The position numbers and the translations under genes were made by a program. Below are positions 57,143-64,000 of a stretch of 64,000 bases of DNA, one piece after another. A model generated the notes under the pieces. It was given only the letters and a program-made list of their open reading frames with translations. It did no database searches and was not told where the DNA came from. Position 1 is the first letter of the stretch. The number at the start of each line of letters is the position of its first letter. Origin of the DNA: Atherix ibis (taxonomy: Eukaryota > Arthropoda > Insecta > Diptera > Athericidae); the NCBI GenBank assembly GCA_958298945.1, contig OY282606.1:74635622-74699621 (forward strand), given 5' to 3'.

Positions 57143-58049
57143 TAGGGTTTTCCAATAAGAGTGATATGATTTGTAAGTGACATTTCGGCCATTTGTAATA
57201 TGTCATGATCTATCATTATTTTTCATTGTATTCAGTAATGTTTACAATTTCATCATGGAGATTTATACGCAAGAACAACGTTTACAAATTTTTCAATTTT
57301 ATTATCAAAATAATCGTTCTCCAATTTAAGAAAATTATCTTCTCCGATGAGGCTCACTTTCATCTGAGTGGTGCGGTAAATAAACAAAACTGTCGATTCT
57401 GGTTCGAAGAAAATCCACCTAAATCGACCCACTCACATAAATTGACAGTTTGGTGTGGTTTTTGGTCTGGTGGAATCATCGGTCCGTACTTCTTTCGAAA
57501 TAAAGCTGGTAACACCGTTACTGTCAATGGAGAGCGGTATAGATCGATGATAACCAACTTTTTATGGCCGAAAATTGAAGAAGTTGCTCTTGACAACATC
57601 TGGTTCCAACAAAACGGGGCTACGTGCCACACAGCACGTGCAACAACTGAATTATTGCGAGAAAAGTTTGGAGATTCGATTATTTCAAGAAATTGTGACA
57701 TTGAATAGCCTCCAAGAAGTTGTGATTTAACATCATTAAACTATTTCTTGTGGGATTATTTGAAGTCATTGGTCTTTAGCAATAAACCAGACTCTTTTCA
57801 AGCTTTAGAAGTCAATATTGAACGTGCTATTCATGACATACGACTTGATTTAGTGGAAAAAGTGCTCGAAAATTGGTTTCATAGAAATCATTCCTGCAAA
57901 AGATGTCGTGGAGGCCATTTGAATGACGTTTTATTCAGAACTTAATTGTATCTATTGTACTTCCCATTAAATAAAAAAGATTTGAATTTCATTAACAATT
58001 AGTGTGCTTTTTTTTAAAGAAATTATATCACTCCTTTTGGAAAACCCTA
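57143..58049 (+). mobile_element. DD41D mariner-like deletion derivative with intact termini
   Basis: Inverted ends GGGTTTTCCAA(T/A)A..GAGTGATAT (57145-57170 and 58025-58047) with TATA outside both. The body is about 907 bp, short of a full 1.3-kb element because codons of the DNA-binding half are deleted. Confidence 0.88.
57255..57945 (+). pseudogene. DD41D (rosa-type) transposase pseudogene
   Basis: The N-terminal start MEIYTQEQRLQIFQFYYQNN (57255) stops at 57327, where a deletion joins it out of frame to IIFSDEAHFHLSG (first catalytic Asp). Then NKQNCRFWFEENPP, LTVWCGFWSGGIIGPYFF, WFQQNGATCHTA, FGDSIISRNCDIE, a TAG replacing the usual Trp, LNYFLWDYL and a C-terminal end HLNDVLFRT. The spacing of 41 residues between second and third catalytic sites identifies DD41D, but both of those Asp residues are Asn here. 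Inactive on several counts. Confidence 0.88.
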
Positions 58050-58265
58050 TACAATGTATTGCAATTCTAAATTGATGAAGTACAATTTTTCGTTTTGAAA
58101 AGAAAGTAAAGTCGAAGTAGCGGTAAGTCGTTGTGTTCGACTAGCCAGTGGAGCACACCCTACTTCGCCGTTGGACTATTACTTATTGAAACTGATCGAT
58201 AGTTTCGACCTGCTCAAATAGAAATTCGTGCTCTCTTTACTTAATGATGTCTGATTTGAAAAGAC

Positions 58266-58273
58266 ATCTATCC
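58266..58273. repeat. 8-bp target duplication of P-like copy 5, left
   Basis: ATCTATCC, compared with ATTCATCC at 59821-59828 (6 of 8). Confidence 0.55.
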
Positions 58274-59820
58274 CTTAGATTAAAGAATACCTGAATAGGC
58301 ACGTGGCTCAGATTTTCGTATATGTAAACGAAATTTTCTGGAATAATTATTGCAGCAGCGGCGAGAAATCGTAACGCTTGCATACTTTTGTGTATATTTA
58401 TGTAGACATGACACCCACTGACATTTAGTTTTCGTAATAGAAATTTATTTAATTTCAAAAATATAATAACATTTATTCCAAACAAAAATATAATTTAAAC
58501 AAGACAGAAGGCAACATTTACTTTTTGTATAATCTTCTGGTATTAAATGAAATTGTATTTAAGGTTCATTATTTATTTTGCCAATAACAATTAAATATAA
58601 AGCGCCTCAATTTTGTAGACTTTCGGAAAGTTTTAAAAAACGCCATTCTCCATGAAAGTGTGGTTTTTATCTTTTTTGAAGTATTTACGAAAAAGTATGT
58701 ATTTATAAATACTTTTATTATTGGTAACATTTAATAGGAAGTTTTTTATTTCAGAAAATGAAATGTTTTATAAAGGGTTGCTGGTAATTCAACGGAATGA
58801 GGAAGTCGGGAATTTGTATCTTTCGGTAAGTTGACATCTTCATTTTTACTACAGAAAATAACAAAAATTAAATTTGTGATGTGCCTAAACGGCTTTTTAA
58901 GATTTAATTGGTCCAAAAAGTGATTAAAAAGTGAAAATTTCGTCCTTGATTAGTAAACAAATGTGATGTTGACAGTTCAATGTTTATCAGAAAATAGTTC
59001 AGTGCCGGCGTACGTAAAGTGGTAAAGTGTGTGTAAGAAGATTTAAGGGAACGAATTATTTTAATAGTGCAAAAAATACTTTAATTTCTGTTAATTCTTA
59101 ATTGAAGAAGTAAATGTAACGATAACATTACAGGTGACCACAAAAAAATGCCAAAATGGTTTCTAATGATTTATTTTGTCCAAAAAGTGATTAAAACGTG
59201 AAAAATTCGTCATTCAATAAATGTAAACAAATGTGATGCTGACAGTTCAATATTTACCAGAAAATAGTCCAGTGTCGGCGTACGTAAAGTGTGTATAAGA
59301 AAATTTAAGGGAACGAATTTTTCAGTCCGTTTTTGACTACTGTTTTCATTGTGTTAAAATAAATGAAGTATATTCGGTAGGCTTATTATTTAAATAAATT
59401 TGTTTGCATTTGTGCTTTCGCTTGCTCTATTAGACCATTTTGTAATGTATTTACTAAATAATAATGTTTTCAATTTTTTAAGAATATTAAAAAATTGTTT
59501 TCATATTACGAGTATGTGCACAAATAAAAATCCATTTCAAAAATGCAAAATTAATTAAATGAGAGAATGTGATATTATGTTTATTTTGAAAATAAAACCA
59601 CATCGCAACTTAGCAAATATAAATTTTAATGTTAAACATCGCATACTGAACTTTAAAATTATCCCCCAATGATTTACGCCGTTTCTGTTATTTTGCATGT
59701 GTGTGCGTTTTACGAATGTATTGCCAACAAATTTTGGACAACATTTTTGTGTAGAGGCCTATCCACTTCTTCTATAATCTAAGCGCTTACTGATCTATTC
59801 AGTTCTTCTTTTAATCTAAG
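58274..59820 (+). mobile_element. P-like element copy 5, rearranged
   Basis: Starts CTTAGATTAAAGAATACCTG; contains MKCFIKGCW at about 58759 and its GTAAGT donor. Internal changes: a tandem duplication with 267-bp offset (units about 58881-59056 and 59148-59322), an inverted internal block (about 59500-59636, reverse complement of the block at 49025-49150), and two successive right ends (about 59783 and 59820). Confidence 0.85.
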
Positions 59821-59839
59821 ATTCATCCTCTCTTTCGAT

Positions 59840-60480
59840 TAATCTCCAAACATCCCTGCCACACCCAGATCGGAAACTGTGGTTAGGAGCGGGCTTGAAG
59901 GTGTCTGCAACTATAAGTAGAAACTCGAAGGCAAACACAAATCCATCCACATATAGGAAACTTTTCTTCGAATTATTGGACGGATTGAGTTATTCTACAT
60001 TTCTGTTCGCAGAAGCCGCTGGTGATGACCACATACAACATCCTTTACTGTCATCCATTTTGTTAGCGGTGACCATGGAGATATCAAATGTAGAGTCCTA
60101 CCTAATATAAGTTCCCGTTTCCATGGCGAACTGTGCACAATTAGAATGGCAGGTTTATTGATATGGACGGCAAAAATTATAAATTTCCACAAACATTACA
60201 GCGTAAATATTTTTACCGATAATCTCGCATTCTTGGAAACCATTCGTGGACCATCAAATGATCCGATGCTCAACGAGATTCATCGTAGTCTATTAAACAA
60301 TAGAAGCATCGAGTTACATTGTGTTCCCGGTTACGTTGGTATCTTCAGCAATGACCGGTGTGATCTGCTGGTGAAGGACGCGCTTCATCCTCCTCTTCTC
60401 AATGAAATATCAAAGGTGGAAAATTTTTTCCCACACAAACCAATCTACTCAACACCCATTCCAAAACCCGGAGTTTACCA
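59840..60480 (+). pseudogene. I-like LINE RNase H remnant
   Basis: PHPDRKLWLGAGL and NPSTYRKLFFELLDG (region before RNase H), then NIFTDNLAFLETIRGPSNDP, MLNEIHRSLLNNRSIELHCV, PGYVGIFSNDRCDLLVKDAL. The FTDN and NDRCDLL motifs place catalytic Asp positions of RNase H. One frame is open for 117 codons (60146-60499), but frameshifts flank it. Confidence 0.8.
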
Positions 60481-60850
60481 AGGGCACAGTGAAGATTGAT
60501 GGCGACAACTTTTTGGTCTGAGGTTACTTTTCTGGACATGATATTTGTTCAATTCAACGTATAGAAGGTATAATGAAATCCATGCTTCCTTATGCGGCTA
60601 ATTTAGAGATTTGAACATAACGTTGACTCCAAACAGACCACTAATTTGGTAAAAACTTGGTTTGGAGAGCAAAAATCAACGTTTTTAAATGGCCGCCACA
60701 GATTCCATGCCTAAACCCTATTGAGAAATTGTGTGAGATTTTATAAAAAGCGGTAGGAAAAAACTTTGAAAAAAGGAAGAAATACAAAAAATATTCCCAA
60801 AGAGTTTGTGGTCAACTTGATTGCTTCAATATGCCTAAAAGATTATTTGC
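60481..60850 (+). pseudogene. Tc1-like transposase C-terminal remnant
   Basis: VWGYFSGHDICSIQRIEGIM-like sequence, then NLVKTWFGEQKINVFKWPP and CLNPIEKLCEIL correspond to the WPSQSPDLNPIEHLW region of Tc1 DD34E transposases. Frameshifted and truncated; no termini found. Confidence 0.7.
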
Positions 60851-61965
60851 ACATTAAATAATCTATGTTTTTTGGTTCATACTCTTATTTTTTGCTCTTG
60901 AATTATATTGTATAATACGTGTATAAATTTTGCTAATTACGAGTATTTCATAAACTATAAAATAAAGACTTAAGATATGGTAAATACAATAGTATTTTAT
61001 GTTTATAACTTTGTACATGTTTTGCAGAGTACTGTATATTAGGCTTCTCTGATAGTATTAGCAACCTATTCCGACGAAAAGTAGTAACAATAACTAAAAT
61101 AAAACACAATTGCAACAAATTTATTATTTATATTAATTTATATAACTTAACCTCATATATATACATTTATATTGGCCTTTGATTTTAATTTCAACGCTGC
61201 TGCCACATTAAAAAATACATAAACGTCTTTGGCATTAATACGACGAAAAGGAAAAATTATAAAAAAAGGTCTAATTCGACGATAAAATCCTTTGCCGTTG
61301 TCATTCGTCCGTCGTCGGAATTTCGTGCATTCCCATAAAGGTTTTAAAAATTTTCACAGCAACAACATATACGTCGGGATTGGGTTTCAGGTTCATATTT
61401 GACGACTGCAATTATCGACAGCCGCTGTCTTCAATCGTTTCAAACGACTGTAACAAGCTTGCCGGATGGTTGGTACCACTTACGACTCTCGATACTAGCA
61501 ATCAAAAAACCCTCAAATACAAACTGTGTATGGATTTCTCTCGCTCATTCGTGGCTTAATTACATCACATCATGCAATAAAAAAATAACTAAAAATTCAC
61601 CATTGTTTGTTTGTTTGCATGTAAGTTCCCTGAGACAAGAGCAAGTGGTGATTTTGTTCCGCCACGATCATGAGGCCATTTAGAAACTACATGACTCGTG
61701 TGGGTTTGCGTTGGCAGCTAGCTTCCTTAAGGAAACTGGTCGATGGTTATTTGGAGATGTAAGTCAAAAATTATTAAATTTTGTAGAGCATATTTAAAAG
61801 AGAGATTAGAAATGGAATGGTTCTATATAAAAATAAATTCCGGATAAGCTCATTTCAAATATTGAGAATGGTAATTTGAACATCAAAGAAATGGCATGAA
61901 GGATAGAGTTTGTTACCGAAGAGGACTAATCATGGATAAGTGTGTTATAAGCAATCCGGATTCTG
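60851..61965. other. No gene recognised
   Basis: 61200-61700 is less AT-rich, with a 94-codon frame (61399-61683) of unremarkable composition. A 5' UTR or diverged repeat is possible. Confidence 0.35.
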
Positions 61966-61969
61966 AGAA

Positions 61970-62190
61970 ATTTTCTCACCCACAATTTTGGAATGATTGT
62001 TGGCCAAATGCCATTCGGTCAGTAGGTGTGGTAAGTTCAGGATTTCAGTGACCACAGGACGGTAGAGAACCTACCCTGCCAAACCGTCAGCCCGCTCATT
62101 ATCCAGGATGCTGACATCATGCCCAGAAACCCAATGCAATTTGACATTTCTATTGTTTAAAAGATCACGACGATCTTGATCTCGAGGGTT
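61970..62190 (-). pseudogene. I-like LINE RNase H fragment
   Basis: On the minus strand RRDLLNNRNVKLHWVSGHDV, ILDNERADGLAG and NLPHLLTEWHLANNHS match the 35470-35680 copy closely. Short, with one stop. Confidence 0.75.
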
Positions 62191-64000
62191 AAAAGACTAT
62201 CTGTAAAAATCGCTTATTTATTATTGATCACCAAAATTTACTATAATTTATTACTATTTTATTATTCTAATAAATATTATTCGTAAATATTAAATATTAT
62301 TAATTAAATACAAATAGTTCGGTGATTTTGTTGCGGTTGAACAATAAAACTAACCACAAAAACTTTTTAACCATTCTTAACTTAAGACGATAATTATGAA
62401 ATGTCACGTTTTTACTGAAAGAGTATACAAACGGGTTGGTTAGTGGTTTATAGTAATTTCAAATATCACAATGCCTAATAGGTAATTACTCATAAATATG
62501 AATTAAGAAGAAATTATTCTATATTAATTTCATTATAAAACAATTGAAATATAGAATGCATTATGAGTTATGAATTCTGTTCATAATGAGGGAATACTTA
62601 TTTTTACGCTTAAAATAGCTTATTAAGTTTAATTAATTAATGAAATAATTGAAAGTACATAATTTTTAGATTTCTTTTTTTAAGCTAGCTTTCAAAGGAA
62701 GTGATGTACAAAATTGCTTTTTTTCGGTGTTGTACGTTAATCCACGTTAGGTTGAACTTATAGCATTACGTGCTATTCTATACTAAGAACGTTGATTCAG
62801 TTAGTAATACAATTGTCATCTACCAAAATAATTATTAAAATGTTTTTACTTCTGATAAAATTTCTAATGGAAGTATACGAGTATAAATGCTAAGGCAATA
62901 ATACTTAAAATACAATATATGGAAAATTTATTAAACTCTTTTAAAATTACTAAATACACAAGATATATAAAATTTACCTTAATAATATTTTTGCAATTCA
63001 TTTGATTCTACGCTAAACAAGTAGAAAATTGCAATAAAATATTAACCTAACCTTGATCGTATAATTAAAATACGAAAACCAAACAAAAAACAATTGATCA
63101 TCATACAAGTATATATTTAAATTTAATTACAATATATATTATTAGTATAAACATATTTTCGAACTCATAATTATTTTGTTTGTTTGTTAAATTCATATAA
63201 AAATTATATTAAATAATATGAAAACGTTTGCTTCAATAATTATATTAAAGAAAATTTATTATATCTAATATTCCCATAATATTTGGGTTTTTTTTATTAT
63301 ACCAAAATTGAAGATGATGATTTTTATTGAAATTTGTTTACGGAAATGTTTAAAAATTAATGGGGATTTTTTTAGGTTAATTTTTTTAAAAATATATTTT
63401 CTATAAAACAATTCCTGGCATAAACAATTATCCTGGAAAATATTTCAACATAAATAAATTGTATATACTAGCTCAGGATAAACATACAGTGGTGAACAAA
63501 ATAATTACTTAATTTTATTTGCTTAATTAATTCCCAAAAAATAACTTCATTTAAATACGTGCGCATGATAAAAATTCATTTTTATACTTAAAAAAATTAA
63601 ACTACCTATAAGAGCACCAAAAAATTTCATACATCACGCATTAAAAAATTTAAATATAATTTTTATGTTTTATATAAAAAGATTTTAAACCTTTATTTAT
63701 CAATCAATTACTTGATAAGGATTAGATTATTAATTTACTATTATTTATCCGCTTGAATACCAATTTATGAGATAGTATGGAGAAAAGAAATGAACAAAAA
63801 ATTGCGAGGTCATTAAAAAATGGGATTTTGAAGCTTAACATATCTGCATATATGTTCGTTTATTTTGGGCAATTGGTAATGTAATGCTACGATGAGTGCC
63901 TAAAAAGTAATGAGAATGATTTTTTGGAAAGAATTTTACTTTATTTTTATAAATTAATGTTGTTTATTTCAAAGCAATTCCTTTCGGCACAATAGGTTGA
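62191..64000. other. No gene recognised
   Basis: AT-rich, homopolymer-rich DNA without element termini or coding signal. Confidence 0.4.

Noticed and set aside
56850..61330. Similarity between 56850-57120 and 61090-61330 as a repeat family
   Set aside because: Only scattered short words agree; it could not be aligned by eye with confidence.
1..64000. CRISPR arrays, rRNA genes, bacterial operons
   Set aside because: No regularly spaced repeats of CRISPR type, no rRNA-like sequence, and gene structure is eukaryotic.

Overview
The window is AT-rich, intron-like eukaryotic DNA from an insect, most likely a fly. The evidence for this is mariner, DD41D, Tc1, I-, Jockey- and R1-like element relics, a P-element-like family with an 8-bp target duplication, a tRNA-derived SINE, and short fly-style splice signals. 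Nothing bacterial was seen. Calls come from reading the sequence and the translated frames by eye, with no database search.

Only two sets of genes look alive. (1) Two intact 1,294-bp mariner elements lie tail to tail at 5415-6708 (+) and 6761-8054 (-). Each encodes an uninterrupted 350-aa D,D34D transposase. They differ by about two bases and form a 2.64-kb inverted repeat with a 52-bp spacer. (2) A host gene on the minus strand is suggested by a phase-0 exon of 180 codons (21593-22132) with clean splice sites. A candidate first coding exon (53587-53631) has a strong donor in the same phase. If they belong together, about 31 kb of the window is one intron packed with transposons.

The rest is layered transposon debris. 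0-5 kb: Jockey-like LINE relic, then unique DNA. 5-8 kb: the mariner pair. 9-14 kb: LINE 3' ends, a cecropia-like mariner corpse, a DD41D deletion derivative, and a mariner (family C) split by an R1-like LINE with a 15-bp target duplication. 15-18 kb: minus-strand family B mariner, Jockey-like RT, DD41D relic. 19-27 kb: two related composites (P-like element, mariner C and SINE), the second also carrying a Jockey-like LINE with a 12-bp target duplication. 29-33 kb: DD41D relic and a complete P-like copy. 35-37 kb: mariner C, then LINE, then mariner B nested. 39-40 kb: LINE RT in which the PQGS motif has become a 54-bp tandem repeat. 42-50 kb: two P-like copies with nested insertions and duplicated ends. 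51-53 kb: LINE RNase H interrupted by a mariner deletion derivative, then a 182-bp tandem duplication. 54-60 kb: mariner B, DD41D deletion derivative, rearranged P-like copy. 60-62 kb: LINE RNase H and Tc1 remnants.

The most novel-looking item is the roughly 1.6-kb P-like family. It has six copies, near-28-bp terminal inverted repeats starting CTTAGATTA, 8-bp target duplications, and a shared broken N-terminal reading frame resembling a THAP zinc finger ending at a splice donor.
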